Shown piece by piece: positions 50,377-59,614 of a stretch of 64,000 nt of DNA. The position numbers were made by a program, and so were the translations under genes. The notes under the pieces were generated by a model. That model was not told the origin of the DNA, did not search any database, and worked only from the letters and a program-made list of their open reading frames with translations. This DNA comes from Geoalkalibacter halelectricus (GTDB taxonomy: Bacteria; Desulfobacterota; Desulfuromonadia; Desulfuromonadales; Geoalkalibacteraceae), in the NCBI RefSeq assembly GCF_025263685.1, contig NZ_CP092109.1, positions 2,977,001-3,041,000 on the forward strand, written 5' to 3'. How positions within the stretch are numbered: position 1 is the stretch's first letter; each line of letters begins with the position of its first letter.

Positions 50377-50588
50377 TTGAACCTCCAGCAAACCTCTTGC
50401 CGTAAATTTGTAACGACCCACCTCAGCCCGAACGACATTCCTGTCAAGATTGCAAAACCCTATTTTTCGGGCCAGCACGAAACCCGGAGCACTACAGCTC
50501 CAAACCTGAATCCTTTCAGCTTTTTCTTTAAAATTACCACCACTTTGGTTTAGGCGTCCAGCCGGTCTCGCCAGATTCCAAACACCCA

Positions 50589-51644
50589 TCAGCTATTTTC
50601 CAGGCGCGCCAGCATGCGGCGAAACCAGAGCCTGACCAAATACCCGGTGCAGCGATTGAAAAAGGCAAAATCGGTGCAGCGTTCCCAAACGAGGCAAAAA
50701 CCTTGCCCCCAAGGGCGCCGCCGGCGCGGTAACTTGACAGAGTAGCGCACCCAGGTCAAAAAGGCAAAGGGCAATTGCCAGGCCTGGGAACGCACATAAC
50801 CGCCTGTCGCCTGCCAGAGACGGCGCTGCTCGGTCTCGGGCAATTCCTTAAGCAGGCGCTCAATGCAAAGAAAAAAGGGACGCAGATCAAGGCGTGCGCT
50901 TTCGGTCTGCTGGCGGTAAACCGCGGGAGCCTGCTGAAAAAAAGCCGTCCAGCCGATGTGGTGGAAATTCATCAGCAAAGCGTTGAGAATTTGGCGCTCG
51001 CGCAACCCTTCGCGTTCAAAACGTCGCGCCGAGGTGAAAACCTCGGCGGGCAGCAGCAGCCAGTTTCCCCGGCGCGCCACCGCAGCCGCCAGGATTTCAT
51101 CCTCGAAGATGGTCTGCTCTTGCGCAAAAGGGCCGACTTCTTCGAACAGGGCGCGCGGCATGAGCATGCCTTGATCCCCGTGAATACAGCCGGGCAGATT
51201 CAAGCGTGCTTTTTCCTCGTAAAAAAAATAGCCAAAACCGTGACGCTGTGACTGCAGGTCAAAACGCAGGGCAAAGTGCCCGGCCAGCCCATAATCACCC
51301 CGCCGGGCCAGTTCTTCACGCAGATAGGCAAGGCTCAGGGCCAGGGCGCGCGGTTCGGGCAGTCGGCAATCGGCGTGTAGAAACAGCAGAAACTCACCCA
51401 CAGCCTTTCGCGCACCGGCGTTCATCTGTCGTCCGCGCCCGGGGCGGCTCGTCACCAGATGCAGGGCAAAGGGCAGCTGCGCCGCCATCCCGCGCATGAG
51501 AGCGGGGGATCCATCGCTGGATTCCCCGTCGCAAAGTATGACCTCGAAGGCGCAGTCGCGCTGCGCGGCCAACATGGCAACCAGGGCCGGCAGGCCGCGG
51601 GCTTCGTTGAGAGTTGGAACGACTATGGAGAGTTCGGGTCTCAA
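50589..51644 (-). CDS. Family 2 glycosyltransferase
   Basis: A GT-A fold transferase of 351 residues. It shows 'LSIVVPTLNEARGLPALV', the nucleotide-binding 'VILCDGESSDGSP', 'GRGRQMNAGA' and the metal-binding HADC, followed by 'GDQGMLMPRALFEEVGPF' for acceptor binding. The DXD-like motif is intact, so activity is likely, but donor and acceptor are unknown. It resembles the single-domain group often encoded with lipid or polysaccharide genes. Translation appears to start at TTG (51644), overlapping the mscS stop by four bases. Confidence 0.82.
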   Translation of the reverse strand: MRPELSIVVPTLNEARGLPALVAMLAAQRDCAFEVILCDGESSDGSPALMRGMAAQLPFALHLVTSRPGRGRQMNAGARKAVGEFLLFLHADCRLPEPRALALSLAYLREELARRGDYGLAGHFALRFDLQSQRHGFGYFFYEEKARLNLPGCIHGDQGMLMPRALFEEVGPFAQEQTIFEDEILAAAVARRGNWLLLPAEVFTSARRFEREGLRERQILNALLMNFHHIGWTAFFQQAPAVYRQQTESARLDLRPFFLCIERLLKELPETEQRRLWQATGGYVRSQAWQLPFAFLTWVRYSVKLPRRRRPWGQGFCLVWERCTDFAFFNRCTGYLVRLWFRRMLARLENS

Positions 51645-52744
51645 GTCGCGGTGCCGGAATGCTCCCGCGCTCCGGCAGCCAGGGCGTCGGCGAATTCACC
51701 CTCGATCTCGGTGCGCACCCGCGGCAGGCATTCGGCGTAGTTGGCTTGCAACCAGGCGAGAAGCTTTTCGCGCACTTCGCAACGCAGATTCCAAGCAATG
51801 CCGGCATCCGCGGCACTCATGAGGGCGCGCAGTTCCACCGAGCGATCGGTTGTGTTGGTCACCTGCAAACCCCAGACCTTGCCGTCCCAATGCTCGGATT
51901 CCTGGAGAAAGACGTGCAATTGCTCGCGCACCGCGGCAACGGGAATCCGGTAGTCGGCGTAAATGAAAACCGTGCCGAGCAGATCGGCGGTCACCCGGGT
52001 CCAGTTCTGGAAGGGCTGCTCGATGAAGTAGGTGATGGGCACCACCAGCCGGCGCAGATCCCAGATGCGCACCACCACGTAAGTGAGGGTGATTTCTTCG
52101 ATGCGTCCCCATTCCCCTTCGACAATGACCACGTCATCGAGGCGAATGGGTTGGGTGATGGCGATCTGGATCCCGGCAAACAGGGTCGCCAGGCTTTTCT
52201 GGGCGGCAAAGCCGAGAATGATACCGGCGATACCGGCGGAAGCCAGCAGGCTCACCCCGATCTGGCGCACCTTTTCGAAGGTCATGAGCATGGAGGCGGT
52301 GGCGATGACGATGATGAGCACCAGCAGCACCTTGACCAGCACGTTGATCTGGGTGTGCATGGTGCGCGCACGCAAATTGTCTCGTGCATTGACATCGAAT
52401 TTGTGCAAAACGACATCGCGCAACACGAACACCGCCGCCACCAGCAGCCAGGTCATGCCGGCGATAAACGCCAGGCCGACCAGATGCCCCAGAATTTCGC
52501 CCCCCTGCGGCGGAAGACGCAGAGCCGGAACGACCAGCAGCAAAAGAAACAGGGGCAGCAGCAGTCGAGCCGGAACTTCGAGGTGCTTCACCAGTGCGTC
52601 GTCCCAGCGGTTTTTCGTCTTGGCGGTAAGCTGTCGCAACAGGCGAAACAGCCCCTTGTGCAGGGCAAATCCGGCGAACACGGCCAATGCCATCAACGCC
52701 AGGGAAAAGAACAGGGTCGAGAATCCAAATCCATCCGTTTGCAC
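51641..52744 (-). CDS. MscS-type mechanosensitive ion channel
   Basis: Opens under membrane tension to release solutes on hypo-osmotic shock. The 367-residue protein has about four to five membrane helices; the pore-lining one is 'GVSLLASAGIAGIILGFAAQKSLATLFAGIQIAI', with the small-residue packing typical of MscS TM3, followed by the beta domain 'IRLDDVVIVEGEWGRIEEITLTYVVVRIWD'. It starts at GTG (52744), seven bases after AAGGAG. The next gene overlaps its stop. Confidence 0.9.
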   Translation of the reverse strand: MQTDGFGFSTLFFSLALMALAVFAGFALHKGLFRLLRQLTAKTKNRWDDALVKHLEVPARLLLPLFLLLLVVPALRLPPQGGEILGHLVGLAFIAGMTWLLVAAVFVLRDVVLHKFDVNARDNLRARTMHTQINVLVKVLLVLIIVIATASMLMTFEKVRQIGVSLLASAGIAGIILGFAAQKSLATLFAGIQIAITQPIRLDDVVIVEGEWGRIEEITLTYVVVRIWDLRRLVVPITYFIEQPFQNWTRVTADLLGTVFIYADYRIPVAAVREQLHVFLQESEHWDGKVWGLQVTNTTDRSVELRALMSAADAGIAWNLRCEVREKLLAWLQANYAECLPRVRTEIEGEFADALAAGAREHSGTAT

Positions 52745-52837
52745 TGTTTGCTCCTTTCGGTTGAGAGGTCAGCGAGACAATGCACCAATGATAACCGCTC
52801 CTCCCCGGGCGGCAAGAAATCGCGGGGGAAAAATAAA

Positions 52838-52861
52838 AAAACGGGCCGCGAGGGGCCCGTT
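52838..52861 (-). terminator. Intrinsic terminator (probably of metK)
   Basis: AAACGGGCC pairs with GGCCCGTTT and a run of T follows on the minus strand. It is separated from the metK stop by the 167-bp repeat at 52893-53059. Confidence 0.85.
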
Positions 52862-52892
52862 TCAAAATGTCGTGTCGAGGAATGCGGCCGCC

Positions 52893-53059
52893 TAGGAGGC
52901 TGTCGGACTATCCGGGCCGAAGCGAAAATTTGGATGTTTCAGTCCGGATTTTGGCTCCTTTGAGAGCGCATAGCCGTAGCTACGTGCCGAAAAGGAGCCG
53001 GAATCCGGGCCAAACAGCCGGATTTGCAGCCGGCTCATGGATGGTCCGACAGCCTCCTA
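52893..53059. repeat. 167-bp MITE-like palindromic element ending in the metK stop codon
   Basis: Terminal inverted repeats of 21 bp (52893-52913 and 53039-53059, beginning TAGGAGGCTGTCGGAC) differ at one base. A second inverted repeat lies inside: the arm around 52943-52960, containing CCGGATTTTGGCTCCTTT, pairs with 52990-53007. It encodes no protein. The right end supplies the TAG stop of metK. It looks like a non-autonomous mobile element or dispersed intergenic repeat. Confidence 0.75.
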
Positions 53060-54226
53060 AAGACGCGCCCGCTTGCGCAGGGATTCGACCCGATCGGTAC
53101 GCTCCCAGGAAAATTCCGGCTCATTGCGGCCGAAGTGCCCGTAGGCGGCGGTTTTGCGATAAATGGGGCGCAGCAGATCCAGGGTTTCGATGATGGCACG
53201 CGGACGCATGTCGAACTCTTCCTGCACCACGCGCGCGATGTCGTTGGAAGGTATCCGGCCGGTGCCGAAGGCATTGATCATGACCGAAACCGGCTCGGCC
53301 ACGCCGATGGCGTAGGCCAGTTGCACCTCGCATTTGTCGGCCAGCCCGGAGGCCACGACATTTTTGGCTATGTAGCGCGCCATGTAGGAGGCGCTGCGGT
53401 CGACCTTGGAGGGATCCTTGCCGGAAAAGGCTCCGCCGCCGTGGGAGCCCTGGCCGCCGTAGGTATCGACGATGATTTTGCGACCGGTCAAACCGCAGTC
53501 GCCCATGGGCCCGCCAATGACGAAGCGGCCCGTGGGATTGATGAAGTATTTGGTCTTTTCATCCAGCAGTTCGGCCGGAATGACCTTTTTCACCACCTCT
53601 TCGATGATCCCTTCGCGCAGGGTCTCATAGGTGACCTCGGGAACATGCTGGGAGGACACGACCACCGCATCCACGCGGATGGGCTTGTCGTTGATATATT
53701 GGATGGATACCTGTGCCTTGCCGTCGGGGCGCAGGAAGGTCAGCAGGCCCGACTTGCGCACTTCGGCGAGGCGCTTGGTGAGACCATGAGCGAAAACGAT
53801 GGGCATGGGCATGAGTTCGGGCGTGTCGTTGCAGGCATATCCGAACATCAGGCCCTGGTCGCCGGCGCCCTGGTCCTTGAACATGCCCTCGCCTTCGGTC
53901 ACGCCCATGGCGATGTCGGGAGATTGGCGATCGATACTGGTCAAAACCGCGCAAGTTTCCCAGTCAAAGCCCATGGCCGAGTCGCCGTAGCCGATGTCAC
54001 GGATGGCGGCACGCACGACCTCGGGATAGTCGATGCGCGCGCTGGTGGTAATTTCACCGGCGATCATGGCCAGGCCGGTGGTCACCAGGGTTTCACAGGC
54101 GACACGCGCGCGCGGGTCCTGGGTGAGAATCGCATCGAGAATGCTGTCGGAAATCTGGTCGGCAACCTTGTCGGGGTGTCCCTCGGTCACCGATTCGGAG
54201 GTGAACAGAAAATCGGTCATCGGCAT
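53057..54226 (-). CDS. metK: S-adenosylmethionine synthase
   Basis: Forms SAM from methionine and ATP. The 389-residue protein has '[19 protein letters not shown]', '[18 protein letters not shown]' (the flexible loop), '[34 protein letters not shown]'-type motifs and '[16 protein letters not shown]'. The ATG at 54226 is eight bases from AAGGAG. The stop codon TAG lies within a repeat end, and the C-terminus 'RKRARL' may have been altered slightly by that insertion. Confidence 0.96.
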   Translation of the reverse strand: MPMTDFLFTSESVTEGHPDKVADQISDSILDAILTQDPRARVACETLVTTGLAMIAGEITTSARIDYPEVVRAAIRDIGYGDSAMGFDWETCAVLTSIDRQSPDIAMGVTEGEGMFKDQGAGDQGLMFGYACNDTPELMPMPIVFAHGLTKRLAEVRKSGLLTFLRPDGKAQVSIQYINDKPIRVDAVVVSSQHVPEVTYETLREGIIEEVVKKVIPAELLDEKTKYFINPTGRFVIGGPMGDCGLTGRKIIVDTYGGQGSHGGGAFSGKDPSKVDRSASYMARYIAKNVVASGLADKCEVQLAYAIGVAEPVSVMINAFGTGRIPSNDIARVVQEEFDMRPRAIIETLDLLRPIYRKTAAYGHFGRNEPEFSWERTDRVESLRKRARL

Positions 54227-54316
54227 GCAACGCACTCCTTTTAGGACAGGCTTGGAAAAAAGACCTTCAGGGAATAATCCAAAATCCCAAAAAAGTCAAG
54301 GCAATTTCAGATGTTA

Positions 54317-56104
54317 TCAGATTTCGGGAGGACCGAAGAGGCCGGGGAAGCGCTTGCTCATCTCCTCCTCGACATAGCGGCTGACATCCTGCGCTCGCGG
54401 CAGTTCGAGCAACCGAGCCAGCAGTTCCTCGCCGTCTTGTCGACGAACTTCGCGGACCACGCGCTTGATGCGTGGGATGCAGGGCGCGTTCATGGACAAC
54501 TCATGAAAGCCGAGCCCCAGCAGAATCAAGGCGTAGGCGGGCTCACCCGCCATCTCGCCGCACATGCCCACCTCGATACCGGCCCTGCGCCCGGCATCGC
54601 CGATCATCTTCAGGGCACGCAAAATGGCCGGATGCAGGGGCTCGTAGAGGTAGGCCACATGCTCATTGCCGCGATCCACGGCCAGACAATACTGAATTAA
54701 ATCGTTGGTGCCGACGGAAAAAAAGTCAACTTCGGGAGCCAGCAGGTCGGCGATCAGGGCGGCCGAGGGCGTTTCGATCATGATGCCGATGCGAATGTCC
54801 GGATCGTAGCTGAGCCCCCTCTCATCAAGCTCAGCGCGGGCCTCGCTCAATAGCCCCTTGCAGGCCTGGATCTCATCGACCCCGCTTATCATGGGGAACA
54901 TAATGCGCACCTCACCGTAGGAGGACGCCCGCAAAATGGCGCGCAACTGCTCCTTGAGCAGGGCCCGCTCCTTGAGGGAAAAGCGCACGCCGCGCAACCC
55001 CATGGCCGGGTTTTCTTCCTCGGCGAGATTGATCTCGGGAACGAATTTATCGCCGCCCACATCGAGGGTGCGGATGGTGACGGGTTCGGGAATCATTTTC
55101 TGCGCCAGGTCCCGATAGACCTCGAACTGCTCATCCTCATCGGGCGGCTGGGCGCGATTGAGAAACAGAAACTCGGTGCGAAACAGCCCAACGCCGGCCC
55201 CACCGTGGGCCAGAACCGCAGGCACTTCATGGGCCAATTCCACATTGCCGCGCAGCGTCAGCCGGTAGCCGTCGCGGGTCTGCGCCGGCAGGTCGCGGTA
55301 GGCCTGAAGTTCCTTCTCAAGGTACTCGTAAGCCTGTTTTTTATGCAGGTATTCCTTGAAGGTTTCCTGGGAGGGATTGAGAATGACCGTGCCGGCGCTG
55401 CCGTCGATGATGATCGGGGTATCCTGCCGCACCAGGGAACTGATGTTCTCCAGCCCGACCACCGCCGGAATTTCCAGGGAGCGAGCCAAAATGGCCGTGT
55501 GAGAAGTGCGCCCGCCCGCATCGGTGACAAAGCCGATGACCTTGGAGCGATCCATCTGCATGGTGTCGGCCGGAGACAATTGATGGGCCACCACCACCGC
55601 CTTATGGACGATTTCCCCCATGCTGCGCTGGCCTTCGCCGAGCAGGTTGCGCAGCAGGCGCTCACCGATGGAATCGATGTCGCTGCGCCGGTCGCGCAGG
55701 TATTCATCCTCGATGGCGTTGAAAAACTCGCGAAATTTATCCAGGGTCCGGCGCAGGGCGCTCTCGGCGTTAAGGCACTGCACCTCGATCAGTCCCAGGG
55801 TTTCGCGCACCAGCATTTCGTCTTCGAGAATCAGCAGGTGGGTGTCGATGATGTAGAGATGCTCGCGCAACTCCGGAGAGCTGACCCGCTCCTTGACATC
55901 GAGCAGTTGACGGCGCGACTCGTCGAGGGCGGCACGAAACCGCTGCACCTCATCCGGCACCAATTCCGGGGGCACATAGCAGTCGACCAAGGCCTGACGG
56001 GCACGGTTGAACAGAAAGGCTTCGCCGATGGCGATGCCCGGGGAAACACCCAGACCAACCAAAAAGGTGTCCTGAGGCAGACTAATTTTCTCCGAATCCG
56101 TCAT
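54317..56104 (-). CDS. ptsI: Phosphoenolpyruvate-protein phosphotransferase (PTS enzyme I)
   Basis: Transfers phosphate from PEP to HPr, starting the PTS cascade. The phosphorylated histidine is His202 in 'GGRTSHTAILARSLEIPAV', PEP-binding 'GIGLFRTEFLFLNR'-like and 'TLDVGGDKFVPE' segments follow, and 'EVGMCGEMAGEP' carries the catalytic Cys. At 595 residues it has no GAF domain, so it is PtsI rather than PtsP. The ATG at 56104 overlaps the end of ptsH by about 20 bases. Confidence 0.95.
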   Translation of the reverse strand: MTDSEKISLPQDTFLVGLGVSPGIAIGEAFLFNRARQALVDCYVPPELVPDEVQRFRAALDESRRQLLDVKERVSSPELREHLYIIDTHLLILEDEMLVRETLGLIEVQCLNAESALRRTLDKFREFFNAIEDEYLRDRRSDIDSIGERLLRNLLGEGQRSMGEIVHKAVVVAHQLSPADTMQMDRSKVIGFVTDAGGRTSHTAILARSLEIPAVVGLENISSLVRQDTPIIIDGSAGTVILNPSQETFKEYLHKKQAYEYLEKELQAYRDLPAQTRDGYRLTLRGNVELAHEVPAVLAHGGAGVGLFRTEFLFLNRAQPPDEDEQFEVYRDLAQKMIPEPVTIRTLDVGGDKFVPEINLAEEENPAMGLRGVRFSLKERALLKEQLRAILRASSYGEVRIMFPMISGVDEIQACKGLLSEARAELDERGLSYDPDIRIGIMIETPSAALIADLLAPEVDFFSVGTNDLIQYCLAVDRGNEHVAYLYEPLHPAILRALKMIGDAGRRAGIEVGMCGEMAGEPAYALILLGLGFHELSMNAPCIPRIKRVVREVRRQDGEELLARLLELPRAQDVSRYVEEEMSKRFPGLFGPPEI

Positions 56105-56348
56105 CAATCAGCTTCCCGATGGTCAAAAGCGCCTCCTCGGCGTCGTCACCGTCGACCATCACCCGAATGGTCGAACCCTGGGCCGCGGCCAGCATGAGAA
56201 TCCCCATGATGCTTTTGCCGTTAACCTCCATGCCGTCCTTGTCGACCATGACGTCGGAGCGGAAACGATTGGCGGTTTGCACCAACTGCGCAGCGGCGCG
56301 GGCATGCAGGCCAAGTTTATTCTTGATGATGAAGTCTTTTTGAATCAT
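56082..56348 (-). CDS. ptsH: Phosphocarrier protein HPr
   Basis: Receives phosphate from enzyme I at His15 (LGLHARAAA) and passes it to EIIA. It also has Ser46 in GKSIMGIL, the site used by HPr kinase, and hprK is encoded six genes away. Length 88 residues is standard. Ser46 phosphorylation is expected to modulate phosphotransfer or signalling. Confidence 0.96.
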   Translation of the reverse strand: MIQKDFIIKNKLGLHARAAAQLVQTANRFRSDVMVDKDGMEVNGKSIMGILMLAAAQGSTIRVMVDGDDAEEALLTIGKLIDDGFGEN

Positions 56349-56364
56349 GAAGCGTCCTTTTCCC

Positions 56365-57117
56365 TCACAGAAAAAACCCGAGACAGAGCAGCGCCCCGGT
56401 GGTGGCGAGAATCAAGAGCAGATTGGAGGCGCCCTTGCGGGTCAGCCAACCCAAAGCAACCACCAGGGGCAAAAACAGCAAACCCCAGCCCGAAGCAACG
56501 CCTTCACTGCCGAGACAAACCAGCGTCAGGTAGGCGCAGAGCCCCCCGAGCAGCACCACCGTCGCCTCCTTGGCGCGAATCGCCCAGTCGGGCAGATGGC
56601 GGCGCTGAACCACCTCGACCATGCGCAAACCGCTGAAATAGCCGCGCAGCATCCCGCCGAAGCGAAACCACAGGTGGGGCAGATTGAACATAACTAGAAA
56701 AACCACCGGGGCCCATAAAGAGCCCTTGAAGGCGAAAAAGAGCGCAATCACCGCCGCCAGGGGGCGAAAACCACCCCAAAAGAGCGCGTCACCAATGGCG
56801 GCGAAGGGCGCCATGACCATTTCCCGAAACTCCACCGGCCCGATGGCCGCACCTTCACCGCGGGCCTGCGCCTCCTCCAGTGACAGGGTGGCGCCAAGCA
56901 ACGGCGAAGCCATGAAGGGGTGGGTGTTGAAATAGACCATGTGGCGGCGAAAGGCTTCCTCCAGGTCCTGGCCCTGATACAGGTAACGCAGGGCCGGCGC
57001 CATGATGTAGAGCGCCCCCAGGCTCTGCATGCGCTCAAAACTCCAGCTGGCCTGAAGCAGAAAGGTTCGCCCCAGGGTCCGCAAAAGAATCGCCAGTGGA
57101 AGCTTTTTTTGTCGCAT
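56365..57117 (-). CDS. PTS system mannose/fructose/sorbose family IID component
   Basis: Membrane subunit of a mannose-family EII permease. The 250-residue protein has 'RTFLLQASWSFERMQSLGALYIMAPALRYLYQ', 'NTHPFMASPLLGATLSLEEA', and 'PFAAIGDALFWGGFRPLAAVIALFFAFKG', all ManZ-type signatures, plus several C-terminal helices. It is encoded seven bases after EIIC. Substrate unknown. Confidence 0.92.
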   Translation of the reverse strand: MRQKKLPLAILLRTLGRTFLLQASWSFERMQSLGALYIMAPALRYLYQGQDLEEAFRRHMVYFNTHPFMASPLLGATLSLEEAQARGEGAAIGPVEFREMVMAPFAAIGDALFWGGFRPLAAVIALFFAFKGSLWAPVVFLVMFNLPHLWFRFGGMLRGYFSGLRMVEVVQRRHLPDWAIRAKEATVVLLGGLCAYLTLVCLGSEGVASGWGLLFLPLVVALGWLTRKGASNLLLILATTGALLCLGFFL

Positions 57118-57124
57118 AAGCCTC

Positions 57125-57817
57125 CTAAAGCAGCCACAGCAGCAGCAGCACGGTGGTAAACGAGGCGGTGAACAGGGTCAGGGACCGACTCACGTTCATC
57201 GTGCCGAGAATGGTGGCCGTTCCCACCAGGGGAAAGGCCAGCAGCAGCCAGCCTTCCACCTTGCCCAGGGTGGGCAGCAGGGTTTGCCCCGCAACCAGGA
57301 CTGCCGCCCATCCCGGCGCCGTAATGAGCACATAGGTTCCCAGGCCGGCCAAGGCAAAATGCGTCAGCCCCCGCAGATGGCGCCGCTCCAGACTGCGCAA
57401 GCGTCCCGCGGCTAAATCGGCTTCTGCCTGGCGAATCAAACGACCATTGCGATTACGCGCCAGGCGATCGAAAATCTGGCCGACTTTTGCCAGCGGCATG
57501 GCCACCAACACGCAAAACAGGATCAGAAGCGTTCCCTCCACACTGAAGCGGCCGGATGCGGCAACCGCCAGAACCGTGCCTGACACCGCTACCTGGGTAT
57601 CATCCGGAGGGATGGCGGCGCCGACGGGCAGCCGCCCGAGCCATAAAAGCTCGACCAAGGCCCCGACCTGCAGTCCGATCAGGGGATCGCCGATCAGCAA
57701 GCCGGTCAGGGGGCCGGCCACGATGGGACGCGACACCATGAACTGGCCGGCCGCGGTACGATCAAGACCCAGCACCAGCGCGGCCAGTGCGCCTATGAAA
57801 AATTCGCTCCAGGGCAT
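57125..57817 (-). CDS. PTS system mannose/fructose/sorbose family IIC component
   Basis: Membrane subunit of the same EII. The 230-residue polytopic protein has 'QFMVSRPIVAGPLTGLLIGDPLIGLQVGALVELLWLGRLPVGAAIPPDD', the EIIC-Man signature. It begins one base after EIIB, so the EII genes form one operon. Confidence 0.92.
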   Translation of the reverse strand: MPWSEFFIGALAALVLGLDRTAAGQFMVSRPIVAGPLTGLLIGDPLIGLQVGALVELLWLGRLPVGAAIPPDDTQVAVSGTVLAVAASGRFSVEGTLLILFCVLVAMPLAKVGQIFDRLARNRNGRLIRQAEADLAAGRLRSLERRHLRGLTHFALAGLGTYVLITAPGWAAVLVAGQTLLPTLGKVEGWLLLAFPLVGTATILGTMNVSRSLTLFTASFTTVLLLLWLL

Positions 57818-57818
57818 A

Positions 57819-58307
57819 TCACTCAGGCATGCTTCGAATCAACTTCCTCCAATGCTGTCCCCGATCGGCAGGCACACAGCGCGAGACGATTTCAACGCCC
57901 GCGGATTCCAGCTGCAAGAGGTTTTTCACATCCGCTTCGTCCAGGTGAATGGTGCAGGACAGCTGATATTTACCCTGCCCTTCATGCATGTTGCCCAGAT
58001 TGAGCTCCTTGAAAACCAGGCCACGGCGGAACGCGCGCAAGGCATCCTCGGAGGTGGCGAACAACACCAAAACCTTGCTGGCGGCGGGCTTGAGTTCATC
58101 CAGGCGCCGGCAAGCTTCATCAACCCCGGCAATGATAACCTTGATGCTGCGCGGCACCGAGGACTCCATCATGGCACGCCGCAGGGACGGCCCGGCCAAC
58201 TCATCGTTGGCTACGACAATGCAATTGGCGTGGGTAAAGGGAATCCAGGCCTCCAGAACCTGGCCATGGATCAAACGGTTATCGATGCGCGCCAGAACGA
58301 TGCCCAT
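57819..58307 (-). CDS. PTS system mannose-family IIB component
   Basis: Cytoplasmic phosphocarrier accepting phosphate from EIIA. The 162-residue protein begins 'IVLARIDNRLIHGQVLEAWIP' with the phosphorylated His14, and has 'IVVANDELAGPSLRRAMM' as in EIIB-Man. The motif RLIHGQV is unmodified, so it should be phosphorylated. Confidence 0.93.
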   Translation of the reverse strand: MGIVLARIDNRLIHGQVLEAWIPFTHANCIVVANDELAGPSLRRAMMESSVPRSIKVIIAGVDEACRRLDELKPAASKVLVLFATSEDALRAFRRGLVFKELNLGNMHEGQGKYQLSCTIHLDEADVKNLLQLESAGVEIVSRCVPADRGQHWRKLIRSMPE

Positions 58308-58342
58308 AGCCCTAAAACTTTGCTCCCGCTGTCGTCACCAGC

Positions 58343-58744
58343 TCAACGTTCGAGAAATTCGCTCGCCAGCGCCATGCTCTGCTGGCCGTAAGCCTTGAGC
58401 ATAGCAGCCAGTTCGGTGACATTGAGATCATCGCGACTGTTGAAGAATTTCAGCACCATCGGCAGATTGACTCCGGTCAGCACTTCGATGCGCGGGGGGT
58501 CGAGAAAGGAGATGCTGAGATTGGACGGCGTGCCGCCAAACAGATCCGTGAGAATCAAAACGCCCTCATCTCCGGTGCGCACCGCCTCAATGGCCTCGCC
58601 CAAAGCGCCGCGCACCTTCTCGACACTGTCCTCGCGCTCGATGCCTACGGCGCGAGCCTGAGTGACGGGGCCGACAATCATTTCCGCGGCGAGCAGCAGT
58701 TCACGAGCCAACCCGGCGTGGGTGGCAATCACCAGTCCGATCAT
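58343..58744 (-). CDS. PTS system mannose-family IIA component
   Basis: Takes phosphate from HPr at His9 (ATHAGLARELL) and passes it to EIIB. The 133-residue protein has 'LILTDLFGGTPSNLS', the EIIA-Man signature. It ends four bases before rapZ begins on the same strand, linking transport to RapZ and HprK regulation. Confidence 0.93.
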   Translation of the reverse strand: MIGLVIATHAGLARELLLAAEMIVGPVTQARAVGIEREDSVEKVRGALGEAIEAVRTGDEGVLILTDLFGGTPSNLSISFLDPPRIEVLTGVNLPMVLKFFNSRDDLNVTELAAMLKAYGQQSMALASEFLER

Positions 58745-58747
58745 GAC

Positions 58748-59614
58748 TTACCCCTTTTCTAGGTCGCGATGACTGATTTCTACGGCGAAGCCCTGCCCGG
58801 CGAGAAAGGGCCGCATTTCTTCGGCCAGGGATACGCTGCGGTGGCGGCCGCCGGTACAGCCGATGGACAGGGTCAGATAACTTTTGCCTTCCTGGCGGTA
58901 GTTGGGCAGGAGAAATTGCAGCATATCCTGAAACTTCTTGAGAAAGTCCCGGCAGGCGGGCTGCTTGAGCACATATTCGCGAACTTGCGCGTTGAGCCCG
59001 GTCAGGGGGCGCAGTTCCTCGACAAAATGGGGATTGGGCAAAAAGCGAACGTCGAAAACAAGATCGGATTCGATGGGAATGCCGTAGCGAAACCCGAAGG
59101 ATTGCACTTTCACCACCAAGGGGGTCTTGCCGCTGCGCCCCAGAACCGTCTCGAGCACCTGCTCCTTCAATTGATGAACCGTCAAGGCCGAGGTGTCGAA
59201 AACCACCGTGGCCAATCGCTTGAATCCGGACATCAGCTCGCGCTCACGGGCAATGCCCTCGGGCACCCCCTCCTGCCGGGCCAGGGGGTGACGCCGCCGG
59301 GTTTCGGAATAGCGGCGAATCAGGGCCTCGTCGCCGGCTTCGAAGAAAAGAATCTCCACCGGGTGTCCGGCGGCGCGCACGGCACTGAGGGTCGATTCAT
59401 AATCCGCGAGAAAATCGCGATTGCGGATATCAATGACCACGGCGACGTCGGGAGTAAAGCGCACGCCGTGCTCGGTCAGCTCAAGAAAACGCGGCAGAAG
59501 AACCAGCGGCAGATTGTCGACGACAAAAAAACCTTCGTCCTCCAGCACCCGCGCGGCGCTTGATTTGCCCGAACCCGAAAGCCCCGTGATGATTAAAACC
59601 CTTTTGCGGCTCAT
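58748..59614 (-). CDS. rapZ: RNase adapter protein RapZ
   Basis: Binds small RNAs and controls GlmS level through RNase E in E. coli; a P-loop protein. Walker A is GLSGSGKS at residues 11-18, and the C-terminal domain has 'SIGCTGGRHRSVSLAEEM'. Length 288 residues is normal. Its start overlaps the hprK stop by four bases (ATGA), a conserved hprK-rapZ linkage. Confidence 0.94.
   Translation of the reverse strand: MSRKRVLIITGLSGSGKSSAARVLEDEGFFVVDNLPLVLLPRFLELTEHGVRFTPDVAVVIDIRNRDFLADYESTLSAVRAAGHPVEILFFEAGDEALIRRYSETRRRHPLARQEGVPEGIARERELMSGFKRLATVVFDTSALTVHQLKEQVLETVLGRSGKTPLVVKVQSFGFRYGIPIESDLVFDVRFLPNPHFVEELRPLTGLNAQVREYVLKQPACRDFLKKFQDMLQFLLPNYRQEGKSYLTLSIGCTGGRHRSVSLAEEMRPFLAGQGFAVEISHRDLEKG

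Noticed and set aside
54227-54316. SAM riboswitch before metK
   Set aside because: The 90-base gap between ptsI and metK is AT-rich with no recognisable SAM-I or SAM-II core.
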